Shown: positions 18,919 to 29,024 of the stretch, piece after piece
Position numbering within the stretch: position 1 is the first letter of the stretch
How the letters are laid out: every line of letters begins with the position of its first letter
Assembly: GCA_025057755.1 (NCBI GenBank)
Contig: JANWVC010000025.1
Location: 62,001-126,000, forward strand
Direction of reading: 5' to 3'
From: Limisphaera sp.
Lineage (GTDB): Bacteria > Verrucomicrobiota > Verrucomicrobiia > Limisphaerales > Limisphaeraceae
Length of the DNA: 64,000 nucleotides
The notes under the pieces: model-generated
Told to the model about the DNA's origin: nothing
Database searches by the model: none
What the model saw: the letters and a program-made list of their open reading frames with translations, nothing else
Translations under genes and position numbers: made by a program

Positions 18919-20250
18919 TCAAGTGAACATCCAGCGGCACAACCAAACCGAGGTGAACATCGCCACAAGGTCCGTGATCATACCGGCCCACAACGCATGC
19001 CGGATTCGGTTTACTCCCACGGCGCCGAAGTAAACCGCCAACACATAGAAGGTTGTTTCTGTACTGCCGTACAGGGTGCCTGCCATCCGCGCTAGGAGAC
19101 TGTCCGGCCCGTGCGTTTGCACCAGCTCCGTAAACACGCCCAGCGCTCCACTCCCGCTTAGGGGTCGGACCAGCGCCAACGGCAAAAGTTCCGGAGGAAA
19201 ACCTAGCCAGGCCAGTATCGGCCCCAAAATCCGCGTCAGCCATTCCACGCCCCCTGCGGCGCGAAACATGCCAACCGCAACGAGCATGGCCACAAGGTAG
19301 GGCAGAATCCGAACGGCAACTCGCAGGCCTTGTCGGGCACCTCGCACAAACTCTTCGTACACGCGCACTCCCCGCAATGCGGCATAAAGCGGGAAAAACG
19401 CCAGCAGAAACGGCACGCTCAGCAGGGACACTGCGCGCAATCCCCGAACGGCCCAAGGATGCTCCGCATGGGAGATCGGACCTGCTCCTCCCCACAGGTG
19501 AGCCAGGAAAAGACCTAGGAAGAATAACGCCAGCAGAGTTAAGGCGCCACGTGCCCACCTCGTTAGCGGACGCAGCTCAGGGACCGGACCTTGCGCCGAT
19601 GGTATCTCCACGGCTGCAATCGGTGCTCCTTTCAGCCGGGATTGCGGAGAAGACTCCGTAGGGATGCGGAACCAGGGTAGTCGTTCGAGCAGGCGGGCCG
19701 CGGTCACGGCCGTGAGTGCACTGCAAAAGGTTGCCACCAGCGCTGTTCCCACGATCGCCGTGGGCTCGCGGGCCTGATGCGCGGCCAACACCGAAATGGC
19801 CGTCACGGGAATGAGCTGAAGAGAACCCGTGTTTATTGCCAGAAACGTGCACATCGCATTGCTGGCCGTCCCTGGATTCGGATTGAGCCGCGCCAGTTCC
19901 TGCATGGCGCGCAATCCGAGCGGTGTGGCGGCGTTGCCCAATCCCAGCATATTCGCGGCCATGTTCATAATCATGGCACCCAAAGCAGGATCCCCCGCCG
20001 GCACGTCCGGGAAGAGCCGTCGCATCAACGGTTGAAGCAGAGCGGCCAGTGCGCGAATGAGGCCGGCCCGTTCCGCAAGACGTAAGATGCCCAACCACAA
20101 TGCCAACAGCCCGACCAATGGCAGCGCCACTTCCATGACGGCGACTCGGGCCAATTCCAGTGCTCGTGCGGTCAACACCTCCAATCGACCGGTGCATCCC
20201 GCCAACAACACCGACCCGAGAAGCATTCCTAGCCAGATCCAGTTCAACAT
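18919..20250 (-). CDS. Nucleoside-recognition (spore maturation protein A + B fused) membrane protein
   Basis: 'MNMAANMLGLGNAATPLGLRAMQELARLNP...ASNAMCTFLAINTGSLQLIP' (SpmA-like) followed by 'RILPYLVAMLVAVGMFRAAGG...ALVRPLSGSGALGVFTELVQTHGPDSLLARMAGTLYGSTETTFYVLAVYFGAVGV' (SpmB-like) in one ORF. Confidence 0.88.
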   Translation of the reverse strand: MLNWIWLGMLLGSVLLAGCTGRLEVLTARALELARVAVMEVALPLVGLLALWLGILRLAERAGLIRALAALLQPLMRRLFPDVPAGDPALGAMIMNMAANMLGLGNAATPLGLRAMQELARLNPNPGTASNAMCTFLAINTGSLQLIPVTAISVLAAHQAREPTAIVGTALVATFCSALTAVTAARLLERLPWFRIPTESSPQSRLKGAPIAAVEIPSAQGPVPELRPLTRWARGALTLLALFFLGLFLAHLWGGAGPISHAEHPWAVRGLRAVSLLSVPFLLAFFPLYAALRGVRVYEEFVRGARQGLRVAVRILPYLVAMLVAVGMFRAAGGVEWLTRILGPILAWLGFPPELLPLALVRPLSGSGALGVFTELVQTHGPDSLLARMAGTLYGSTETTFYVLAVYFGAVGVNRIRHALWAGMITDLVAMFTSVWLCRWMFT

Positions 20251-20297
20251 ACAAATTGCTCCACGCGCGTTCGCTTGCTGGGCTGTTCGTCTCGAAG

Positions 20298-21254
20298 TCA
20301 GTTCGGTGCCAGTCCGAGCCAATTCAGCCCCCACTGAATCCACCAGGGGATGGTCACCAGACTGACCAGCGATGTGCTGAGTACAACTTGCATCGCTGTG
20401 GGGACGTGTCCCCCGTAGTGCCGGGCCATGACAATAGGGAAAACCGCCGCCGGCATGGCGGATTCCAACACAAGCACGCGTTGCAATTCAGGGCTGATTG
20501 GCAACCAACGGGCCATGGCCAGGAACAACCAGGGCAAAAGTCCCAGTCGTATGCAAACCGCTACTGCCATGACCCTCCAGCCAACTCTGACGCGGCATTC
20601 GCCGAGTTCGTCTGCGATGACTGCTCCAATCAACAAGAGCGCCGTCGGCACGGCGCATTGGCCCAACCAGTGAAGGCCCGTGCGGAAAGGTCCGGGGATC
20701 CATGCATGGCCCTGCCACACGTTCACGAGCAGAGCCGCGACCACCGCGATCAACGGGGGATTGAGCACTCGACGCCACGGCAGCCGGCAGGTCCTGCCAG
20801 ACAGCCCTGCGACTCCCAACGTCCACAGAGCGACCTCCACACCGGTCATGTACAAGAACAACACCCCGGCTGTGGAGGTGTCGAAGAGCAACAAACAGAG
20901 GGGCAGAGGGATGTACCCGTAGTTGTGCAGAGCAACTGAAACCCGAAATGTACGTGCAGCCACTGGATCTTTCAGCCCGTGCCAACGGCACGCCAGATGT
21001 GCGACGAAAAGGCTCAGGCCCACTGTCAGAAAACCGCTCGCCGGCGCCCACCATACGTTTTGCCACCGATGCAGCGCGGCATTGCCCAAGGCTGAATCGA
21101 GGATCAGGCAGGGCACGAAAATTGAAAGCGTCAGACGCAACAAACTGGCATCTGCATCCCGGCTCAACCATTCGCGCTGCCGCAACCAGAACCCGCAACC
21201 GATCAGCCCAAACACGGGCAGGACGGCTTCCACAATCGTTCGGTATGTGTTCAT
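20298..21254 (-). CDS. AEC (auxin efflux carrier) family transporter
   Basis: 10-TM-like protein 'VEAVLPVFGLIGCGFWLRQREWLSRDADASLLRLTLSIFVPCLI' ... 'VLESAMPAAVFPIVMARHYGG'. Confidence 0.85.
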   Translation of the reverse strand: MNTYRTIVEAVLPVFGLIGCGFWLRQREWLSRDADASLLRLTLSIFVPCLILDSALGNAALHRWQNVWWAPASGFLTVGLSLFVAHLACRWHGLKDPVAARTFRVSVALHNYGYIPLPLCLLLFDTSTAGVLFLYMTGVEVALWTLGVAGLSGRTCRLPWRRVLNPPLIAVVAALLVNVWQGHAWIPGPFRTGLHWLGQCAVPTALLLIGAVIADELGECRVRVGWRVMAVAVCIRLGLLPWLFLAMARWLPISPELQRVLVLESAMPAAVFPIVMARHYGGHVPTAMQVVLSTSLVSLVTIPWWIQWGLNWLGLAPN

Positions 21255-21262
21255 GAAGCCCT

Positions 21263-21850
21263 TTAGACAGAGTCGGCCGAAATGCGAAAGCCATCCGCCC
21301 CGAGGAAAACCAACAACACCGTTTCAAATTCGATTTGTTGCAGTGCCCGGGCATGTCGAATTAGAGCCGGGTCGCCCGCTGCAAGCACCGCTCCAATCAA
21401 GTCCACAAACTCAAATGGATTCCATACACCTTCACGAATCAAACGCTCGCTCCATGATTCCAAGCCGGATTGACGAAACCATGGCCGGGTTCGCTGAGAC
21501 AGTGTCCTCAAGGCGCGGTGCGAGCCGGTCCGGCGCCACCAGTACTTGGCATTCCAAGGATCCGGCTCGCGTCGGTGCACGAAGGCGTGCACCAGCCATC
21601 CATCCGGGGTTTGACTCTCCTGCACCCGTTCATGGGCCGCTTCCCAGTGATCATGCCACAGCAGGATGAGAGCTTGAAGGGCACGATAATCCACCGCTGA
21701 GGCCGGGAGTGCCTGCTGCAATGGTATCCAGCGGGCTTCCAATGCTGCCAAAGATTCTGTCCCCGTGCGGGGCCGTACAATCAGCTCAGCCGGCTCTGGC
21801 GTGGCCAGCAATGACAGCCAAGCCTCCACTCCCATGGATTGGTCTTTCAT
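21263..21850 (-). CDS. Conserved hypothetical protein
   Basis: Good coding ORF between nnr and the AEC transporter; start ATG 21850 overlaps the nnr stop; no family recognised. Confidence 0.65.
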   Translation of the reverse strand: MKDQSMGVEAWLSLLATPEPAELIVRPRTGTESLAALEARWIPLQQALPASAVDYRALQALILLWHDHWEAAHERVQESQTPDGWLVHAFVHRREPDPWNAKYWWRRTGSHRALRTLSQRTRPWFRQSGLESWSERLIREGVWNPFEFVDLIGAVLAAGDPALIRHARALQQIEFETVLLVFLGADGFRISADSV

Positions 21851-23298
21851 GCGTGTAGGAAATGAGTCGCGTCGTTTTTCTCGAAGGGGGAAACCTGTCC
21901 CAAACGGGCGACCAGGTCCTCGACGATCCACGATGGATGAACGGCACCGAGATGGTCTGCCACAGCGCCGTGCTGCCAGACAGCATAGCGAACGAGTTGG
22001 CAAAGATCCTGTTGCAAGAGGGGCTGGGCCAGGAACCCAGCCAAGTACCCCGCCAGCACGTCCCCACTCCCACCCTGTGCCAGACCGGGGTTACCACTGC
22101 AGTTCACATACACGGGTCCGGTGCTGCGGCCGATCAGAGTCTGGTGCCCCTTTAATACTACCCAGGCATGTCCGTACTGTTCCGACAGCTTGCGCAGCGC
22201 GCTGACGCGATCTGCTTGAACCTCTGCCGGGCTGCAGCGGAGCAAACGCGCTGCTTCCCCTGGATGCGGCGTTAACACGCGAATCCGACAAGCAGGTACA
22301 GCACCGGCTGGCAACCAGTCCAACGCACTGGCGTCCACCACAACGGGCTCAGTAGCTTCTTGCCAGATTTGAACCACAGTTTCTATTAACTCGCGAGACA
22401 CGTCGGTCCCGGCCAGCCCAGGACCGATCAACCACGCCGTGAGTCGTTCCGGAGGACGAGAATCCGGTAACCACGGTCGAACCATGACCGCCTGCAATTG
22501 ACCGGCTACAGCCGCATACGCCTGCGGAGTGGTGCAAAGTGTGATCAGTCCCGGACGTGCCCGTTGAGCCGCGCGGGCTGTCAGTACAGCAGCCCCATGG
22601 TACCCCAGACTACCGGCTAGGATGGCTAGGTGCCCAAACGTGCCTTTGTGAGCCCCAACGGGACGCAGGGGGGGCCATGCTTCGAAGTCCCCGGGCAACG
22701 TCCATTGCAAATCCTCTCCGATCGGGCAGGGGATCAGTCCAATATCCGGAATCACCTCCAACCGGCCCGTATGCACGGCTGCGGCAGGGTGTAAAAGCCC
22801 GCGCTTGGGGGCGCCCAAGGTGAGTGTAACGGCGGCGGATACGGCCGCTCCGCGGACCTCACCTGAATCTGCATCCAAACCAGAAGGGACATCCACGGAG
22901 ACCACTCGTCTGGAGGCCACGTTAATTCGTTCGATGAAGTGGCGCCACGCCTCATTTAAGGGACGATTCAGCCCGATGCCAAACAGTCCATCCAAGATCC
23001 AGCGCGGTTGTTGAGCTAGCGCCGCCTCCAACGCGGCCAGCGCCTGAGCGGGATCCTGGACTTCCAATAAGGTGACTGTTCGGCCTTGCAAATGCGGGAC
23101 GGTGGCCCGGGCATCATCGCCATTATGACCCTTGCCTGCGAGGACAAGAATCGAATCCCCGAGCCGCGAGTGCCGCAGCAGCCACGATGCAAGTTTTTCG
23201 CCCACCCGGGCAATGACCTCTGCTTGTGTGCGGCCGGCGGCCCAACTGGCCTCCTCCCACTGGCGCATCTGTGCCACACTTAAGACCGGTACTGGCAT
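21847..23298 (-). CDS. nnr: Bifunctional NAD(P)H-hydrate epimerase / ADP-dependent NAD(P)H-hydrate dehydratase
   Basis: YjeF_N 'ILVLAGKGHNGDDARATV', 'ILDGLFGIGLNRPL', 'VVSVDVPSGLDADSGEV'; YjeF_C carbohydrate kinase-like 'HKGTFGHLAILAGSLGYHGAAVLTARAAQR', 'VLTPHPGEAARLL', 'NPGLAQGGSGDVLAGYLAGFLAQ'. Confidence 0.95.
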   Translation of the reverse strand: MPVPVLSVAQMRQWEEASWAAGRTQAEVIARVGEKLASWLLRHSRLGDSILVLAGKGHNGDDARATVPHLQGRTVTLLEVQDPAQALAALEAALAQQPRWILDGLFGIGLNRPLNEAWRHFIERINVASRRVVSVDVPSGLDADSGEVRGAAVSAAVTLTLGAPKRGLLHPAAAVHTGRLEVIPDIGLIPCPIGEDLQWTLPGDFEAWPPLRPVGAHKGTFGHLAILAGSLGYHGAAVLTARAAQRARPGLITLCTTPQAYAAVAGQLQAVMVRPWLPDSRPPERLTAWLIGPGLAGTDVSRELIETVVQIWQEATEPVVVDASALDWLPAGAVPACRIRVLTPHPGEAARLLRCSPAEVQADRVSALRKLSEQYGHAWVVLKGHQTLIGRSTGPVYVNCSGNPGLAQGGSGDVLAGYLAGFLAQPLLQQDLCQLVRYAVWQHGAVADHLGAVHPSWIVEDLVARLGQVSPFEKNDATHFLHA

Positions 23299-23564
23299 AG
23301 GCTTGCTCGATGGGGCACTTGGTTCCTTCCTATTCCGTCGGTTCGCATCATTCCATCTCGATGGAGTGACTGATGAGCCGCATGGTCCGCAGAGACCGTA
23401 TGCGATCCGTTTGCTGGCTTTGTAGCGGGGTCCACTCGCGGACACAAGGCTGGTGAGACGGCCGGGGAAAAGGGCGCGGATGTGGCATCTGGGTTGGGCG
23501 CGTTCGGCCCGCTGGTCGGAGGCAGCTTGTTCTATGGCAAATCGGCCGGGGCCGCTGCTGCGGC

Positions 23565-25802
23565 TCAAGCGCACGCAGGCATAATAGCTGTTGAGGTCGG
23601 CCCTGACGAATTATTTGGATGGCCGGTCTCCCTCAAGCACCGATCGATCGCTTCAAACAGCGCTCGCGGATGATACGGTTTGGAGAGAAAAATCGTACCG
23701 GGCTGGCGTTCCAATGTCTCACGCACAATGTCCGGGCTGTAGCCGCTGGTGTAAATGACCTTCAGCTCGGGGTTCAAACATTGCAGGGTCTGGGCCAGGT
23801 CATAGCCGTTCATGCGACCGGGCATCACCACATCCGTCAGCAGCAGGTCCGGAACCGCGCCGGATGTTTCCCACAGCCGCATGGCTTCGTCCGCGTCGGT
23901 GGCTTTGAGCACACGATAGCCCCGGCGTTTCAACAACTCGGCTGTCAGATCGCGAACCGGGATTTCGTCTTCCACGAGAAGGATAATCGGCCCTTGGCCT
24001 TGTGCGACGCCACAGCCCAGATTTGCGGAAGCCGCACAAGAAAGCTGAGGCGCAGCCGGGGATGACCCGTCCTGGCCCGCCGTTGCCTCGACCGGAGCTA
24101 CCGGCAAGTACACGCGGAACGTGCTGCCTTCGCCAGGTCGGGTGCGCACTTCCACCCAGCCTTCATGCTGTTTAACGATGCCATGCACTGTGGACAGTCC
24201 CAACCCCGTGGCCCGGCCGAGCCCTTTGGTGGTAAAAAACGGGTCAAAAATGCGTGGCAAAACCTCGGGCGCAATCCCGCAACCGTGATCGGTGACTTCA
24301 AACCAGACGAAGGAACCGGGTCGGGCATCCGGGGTCTTGGCGGCGGTTTCAGGTGTCACGTCCGCGCAACCGGTAGTTATCTCAATCGTATCGCCATTGG
24401 GTGCGGCGTCGCGGGCATTTAACAAGAGTTGCAACAGCACTTGTTCGAGGCCATGCGGGTCGGCCAGAACAGGGGGCAGCGCTGCAGCCGTCCGAAAACG
24501 CACGTTGTGGCGGTCGCCCAGGCTACCGGCCAATAATGGAACCATTCGCTGAAGCGTTTCGGCCAAATCCAACGGCCGGGGCTGCAGCCACTGGCGACGG
24601 CTAAAAGCCAGTAACTGTTGAGTCAGCCGCGCAGCTCGCTGAGCATACTCCGTGGTTCGCTCTAGCAGCGCTGCCTGCAGGGCCGGATTTACGTCGCCGC
24701 TTTGGAGCAAGGAAATGTTGCCAAGGATTACCGTGAGAATGTTGTTGAACTCATGTGCAATGCCGGCAGTGAGTTGTCCGACTGCCTCAAGCTTTTGCGT
24801 TTGCCGCAGTTGTTCCTCCAGCCGGACCTGAGCGGTAATGTCTTCGGCTGCCAGTAACAGACAGGTTTCTTGGCCCAGCGAGACCGGTTGGGAACTGAGT
24901 AACACACGCCGCTCTTGACCATCAGGACGCTTGCACAAACAGGATTCCTGCCGGAGTGGCCTTTGCAGATCGAGGGTCACCGGGGCGGGTGCCGGTCCTT
25001 GGGTTACCCATTCTACCGGGGATGCCGACGCTGCCAGTAGTTCCGTGCGCGACACGCCGCACAGCTCCACAAATGCCGGGTTCGCGTCCACAAACCGGAA
25101 AGGTTCGAGCCGCAACAATGCCAGCGGAACGGGACTGAACTCAAAAGCACGACTGAAACGGGCTTCACTCTCGCGCAGGGCGACCTCCGCACGCAACCGC
25201 TGTGCAACCTCGCGCTGCAATTCTGCATTTGCTGCCACCAACTCGGCAGTGCGTTGTTGGACCAGACGGTCAAGGTCTGCAATGCAGAGTCGCGCTTGCT
25301 TTGCCAGCTCCCATTTCCGGGTCAGGGCGTGCGCCAGTTGCAGCACCTCGATGGTTTCGAACGGTTTTTTCAGAATGAGTAGACTGTCGGTCTGGCCCAA
25401 TCGCCGTACAAAATCATCCCAAGCATAATCTGAATGTGCTGTGCAAATGACCGCTTGTAAATCCGGTGCCACTTGCCATAGGTGCTCCAAAGTTTCGACT
25501 CCATCCCAACCGGGAGGCATGCGCACATCCACGAATGCCAGTTGGTACGGATCCCCCTCCTGCAGCGCTCGTTCGACCATCGCCAGGGCCTCCTGACCCT
25601 GGTGAGCCGATTCAACGCGGAACGTCACTTGGAGCGAGCTCTCTTCCGGTTCCCCAAACAGGGCAGCTTCGGCTGCTTCCAGTTCCACGGAGCGAGCGGT
25701 GCCAACTTGACCGCAGAGGATCTTGCGAAAATCGGCGTGGATCGCCGGATTATCGTCCACCACTAAGATCCGCGGGGCCTTGGCTGAAGGGGAGGCGCTC
25801 AT
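23565..25802 (-). CDS. Hybrid sensor histidine kinase (REC-PAS-HisKA-HATPase-REC)
   Basis: N-terminal REC 'RILVVDDNPAIHADF'; PAS; 'GQLTAGIAHEFNNILTVILGN' H-box; 'HGCGIAPEVLPRIFDPFFTTKGLGRATGLGLSTVHGIVKQHEG'; C-terminal REC 'ILLVEDEIPVRDLTAELL...LLTDVVMPGRMNGYDLA'. Confidence 0.95.
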   Translation of the reverse strand: MSASPSAKAPRILVVDDNPAIHADFRKILCGQVGTARSVELEAAEAALFGEPEESSLQVTFRVESAHQGQEALAMVERALQEGDPYQLAFVDVRMPPGWDGVETLEHLWQVAPDLQAVICTAHSDYAWDDFVRRLGQTDSLLILKKPFETIEVLQLAHALTRKWELAKQARLCIADLDRLVQQRTAELVAANAELQREVAQRLRAEVALRESEARFSRAFEFSPVPLALLRLEPFRFVDANPAFVELCGVSRTELLAASASPVEWVTQGPAPAPVTLDLQRPLRQESCLCKRPDGQERRVLLSSQPVSLGQETCLLLAAEDITAQVRLEEQLRQTQKLEAVGQLTAGIAHEFNNILTVILGNISLLQSGDVNPALQAALLERTTEYAQRAARLTQQLLAFSRRQWLQPRPLDLAETLQRMVPLLAGSLGDRHNVRFRTAAALPPVLADPHGLEQVLLQLLLNARDAAPNGDTIEITTGCADVTPETAAKTPDARPGSFVWFEVTDHGCGIAPEVLPRIFDPFFTTKGLGRATGLGLSTVHGIVKQHEGWVEVRTRPGEGSTFRVYLPVAPVEATAGQDGSSPAAPQLSCAASANLGCGVAQGQGPIILLVEDEIPVRDLTAELLKRRGYRVLKATDADEAMRLWETSGAVPDLLLTDVVMPGRMNGYDLAQTLQCLNPELKVIYTSGYSPDIVRETLERQPGTIFLSKPYHPRALFEAIDRCLRETGHPNNSSGPTSTAIMPACA

Positions 25803-28564
25803 GAAGATGTGGGGAGATTCTTGTAAGGGATGCGCACGGTGAACCGCGCGCCTTTGCCGGGACCGTCGCTATGCACGTGAATGGAGCCGCCCAATGCCTT
25901 CGCCGCCAGGGCGCTGCTGTGCAAGCCGAAACCGTGGCCATTGGGCCGTGTGGTAAAACCGTGTGTGAAAATGCGGGTAAGATTTTCTGCTGGGATTCCT
26001 ACTCCGTTGTCCTCTACCTCCATGACCAACCAGGCCTCGCCCTCGCGTCGAATGCGCGCCACCACGCGCTTATCGGGTCGGCCTGAATCACTGACGGCGT
26101 ATTTGGCGTTGCGGATCAAATTGACCAAAATCTGCAGCACCTTGTGGCGATCCACGAGAATGGGCGGCGCCGGCTCAAATTCCCGGACCAGCGTGATGGT
26201 GTGCCGGTCTAGGGCGGCTGCATTAATGCGCAACGCGTCTTCCATCAATTGGACAGGCTCGATGGTTTCTTCCACACCGGCCAGCCGGGCATAGTTTTGT
26301 TGCATAGCCACCACCTGCTTGATGTGCTCTACATGATCCCGCACCTGTCCCAACTCAGTCAGCAGAAGCTCCTGTTGTTCGCTCAGTGCCTGACTCACGC
26401 CTTCAAGATAAGCAAGCAGATGCTTGCCGCGCGGATCTTGTGTCAGGAATTCGTCCATGTGCCCGATATGTTCTCGCAGCAATTGCGGGACTTTGGCAAG
26501 GTTGGCAAACCGGTTCTGCCGGATCCGATCTAGCAGGACGGAGCAGGAAACGTTGATACTGGTAAGCACGTTGCCCACATTGTGTAATACGTCACTGGCT
26601 ACTTCCGCCATGCCGGCCAATCGGGATGCATCGACCAGCCGCCGATGAGTTGCTTCGAGTTCCGCTTCCGCCTTTTTTAGCTCTGTGATGTCTTTGGAGA
26701 TGCCAAATGTGCCGATGATTTCACCCCAGGCGTTGCGCCAGGGCATCTTGGTCGTCAGGCACCACGTGACGCGACCATCTTTATGCGTCTCTTTCTCTAC
26801 CTTGCCGATGACGGGTTCACCCGTGGCGATGATGCGTTGTTCATCCTCAAATGCCGGTCGCGCATGTTCCTCGGTGAAGATGTCGAAGTCGGTCTTGCCT
26901 ACCAGATCCTGCGCGCCTCCAACCTGGGGCAACTTTTCCAAAAGCGCGCGGCTGAAGCGTACGAACCGTGACTGGCGGTCCTTGAAGTAAATGGCGTCGG
27001 GAATGTTGTCGAGCAGCGTTTGGAACAGCTCGCGTTCGTAATTGAGCTGATCTTCAGCTTGCTTGAGCTGGGTAATGTCCTTCGAGATTCCGAAGGTGCC
27101 GACGATCTCACCTTGTGCGTTGCGCCAAGGCACCTTTGTGGTCAGGGCCCATGTCACGCGGCCATCGGCATGGGTCTCTTTTTCAAGCTTGCCCACAATG
27201 GGTTGGCCCGTGCGCATGATGGTTTGCTCGTCTTCAAAGGCCGGACGCGCATGCTCCTCCGTGAAGATGTCAAAATCCGTTTTGCCCACCAAGGCTTTGG
27301 GATCTTGCAAGTTGTAACGCTCTACGAAGGCTCGACTGTAGTGGACAAACCGGGACTGGCGGTCCTTGAAATAGATCATGTCCGGGCAATGCTCCAGCAT
27401 GGTTTGGAAGAGGCTGCTGGCTTGGGCCAGAGCTTCTTGAGCCTGTCGAATGGCTGTCACATCCTCATAGGTGCCAAGCACGCCAATGATCTCGCCCTGG
27501 GCATCGCGAATGGGAACCTTGCTGGTTCGCAACCAAGCCAAGGAACCGTCGGGCCGAACTTGGGGCTCTTCATAATCCAGCTTCGGCTGGCCCGTCGTCA
27601 TGACCTCCTGATCATCCGCACAGTACTGGTCAGCATTGATGCGCCAGGGAAGATCGTGATCCGTTTTGCCGACGATGGCTTCTGGGCTGGACAATCCGCA
27701 ATCCGCTGCGAAAGCGCGATTGCAGCCCAGGTACACCGAATTGCGATCTTTCCAAAAAATCCGTTGCGGTGTCGTATCCAAAATCATCCGCAACATTTGC
27801 GTAGATCGGAACAACTCGGCCTCCATTCGTTTGCGAGTTGTGATGTCACGCCCGATGCATTCCACCACAGGCGCCCCCTCCAAACCCAGCGTACGGCGCA
27901 AGGACAGTTCCAAGTGCAACTCTCGGCCCGACGAACTACGCAACTGGGTCTCAATACGGAGAGGAGCCTCCGACGCGTCTTCGGCTTGAAGCAGACGTTG
28001 GATGGTCTCCCAGCACTCGGGGGAAACCACGCTGTGTACGGGCACTTGCTGGAGATCCGCGGCGTTTACGCTCAGCGCGCGGCGCAGCGCCGCATTGCCG
28101 GAGGCGAACCGGCCCTCTACGTCTACGGTGAAGATCAGGTCATGAGCCTGTTCGATCAGCTCGCGAAACGATCGTTCCAATGCTGCTTCTCGTTCCAATC
28201 GTTGTTGCAATTGCTCCGTTTGGATTTGAACCTGGCGACGGAGATACAGGCCCCAGACGCCCATGCCTGCCGTCAAGGCGGATAATAAACTGATCAGCGC
28301 AGCAGAATGACTGGCAGTCCATCCAGTTGGGATTGCGACCTGCCCCATGGCGCTGCCGGGGTAAGCCGATGCGCTGAAAGATTCATTTGGGGACGTTTTT
28401 TGCGGCAGTCCTGCTGCACCTGCAGCAGTAGCCAGTCCCGGGGCCTGGGTAAGCGCCGTGATACATGCCCCCGCAAGCGTGGCCAAGCCCACAATCCACC
28501 AGAACGACCCTGGCTGATGGCGCATCCGCGCCTCTGGCTCTAGCGCTGGCTTTTTGAGGTTCAT
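25799..28564 (-). CDS. Membrane PAS multi-sensor histidine kinase (LHNVGN-type H-box)
   Basis: Two TM segments, multiple PAS/PAC modules, 'ASDVLHNVGNVLTSINV' H-box, 'ILVNLIRNAKYAV', 'DNGVGIPAENLTRIFTHGFTTRPNGHGFGLHSSALAAKALGG'. Stop overlaps the start of the next kinase (ATGA). Confidence 0.93.
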   Translation of the reverse strand: MNLKKPALEPEARMRHQPGSFWWIVGLATLAGACITALTQAPGLATAAGAAGLPQKTSPNESFSASAYPGSAMGQVAIPTGWTASHSAALISLLSALTAGMGVWGLYLRRQVQIQTEQLQQRLEREAALERSFRELIEQAHDLIFTVDVEGRFASGNAALRRALSVNAADLQQVPVHSVVSPECWETIQRLLQAEDASEAPLRIETQLRSSSGRELHLELSLRRTLGLEGAPVVECIGRDITTRKRMEAELFRSTQMLRMILDTTPQRIFWKDRNSVYLGCNRAFAADCGLSSPEAIVGKTDHDLPWRINADQYCADDQEVMTTGQPKLDYEEPQVRPDGSLAWLRTSKVPIRDAQGEIIGVLGTYEDVTAIRQAQEALAQASSLFQTMLEHCPDMIYFKDRQSRFVHYSRAFVERYNLQDPKALVGKTDFDIFTEEHARPAFEDEQTIMRTGQPIVGKLEKETHADGRVTWALTTKVPWRNAQGEIVGTFGISKDITQLKQAEDQLNYERELFQTLLDNIPDAIYFKDRQSRFVRFSRALLEKLPQVGGAQDLVGKTDFDIFTEEHARPAFEDEQRIIATGEPVIGKVEKETHKDGRVTWCLTTKMPWRNAWGEIIGTFGISKDITELKKAEAELEATHRRLVDASRLAGMAEVASDVLHNVGNVLTSINVSCSVLLDRIRQNRFANLAKVPQLLREHIGHMDEFLTQDPRGKHLLAYLEGVSQALSEQQELLLTELGQVRDHVEHIKQVVAMQQNYARLAGVEETIEPVQLMEDALRINAAALDRHTITLVREFEPAPPILVDRHKVLQILVNLIRNAKYAVSDSGRPDKRVVARIRREGEAWLVMEVEDNGVGIPAENLTRIFTHGFTTRPNGHGFGLHSSALAAKALGGSIHVHSDGPGKGARFTVRIPYKNLPTSS

Positions 28565-29024
28565 GGCGAACAAGCTATTTCCAGTGTTTGCCGACGGTTG
28601 TTCTCTGCCACCATCGGTCAAAGCCGGACATCCGTCAGGACGCCGGAAAGGGTGATCCAGCGTCCTGCCATCATCGTCGAGTGGCCGCTGGGACGACACC
28701 ATGGCCGGCCCACATGTTCGCCCTTGTGCAGGCGGCGCTGTGTCTCGCGACCGGCCTTAACTCGACACGACTTTCCAAGCCCTCGTTGACCTACGGTTCG
28801 ATGGTCCTAGCTCGACATCGGCGGGTGTTGGCCCCGACTTTAGCCAAGAGTGGGTAACACTCGGCGCACCCCAGGGTGGCAACCGGGCGATCGCAGGTGC
28901 ATGCAGGGATCGGTTGAACGCTTGAAGCCAGCAATTCGAAGGAGACTCCCCAAGGCGTACCCTGAATTATTTCGGTTTCCTCGACGGTAGCAGCCGCCTC
29001 ATGAATGCCTGGCTGGAGGCTGCT

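Noticed and set aside
18830-19558. N-terminal extension of the 442-aa ruvC ORF
   Set aside because: Overlaps spmAB in another frame and has no RuvC homology; ruvC start placed near 18829.
27020-28285. 421-aa plus-strand ORF
   Set aside because: Shadow ORF antisense to the PAS histidine kinase; no recognisable protein features.
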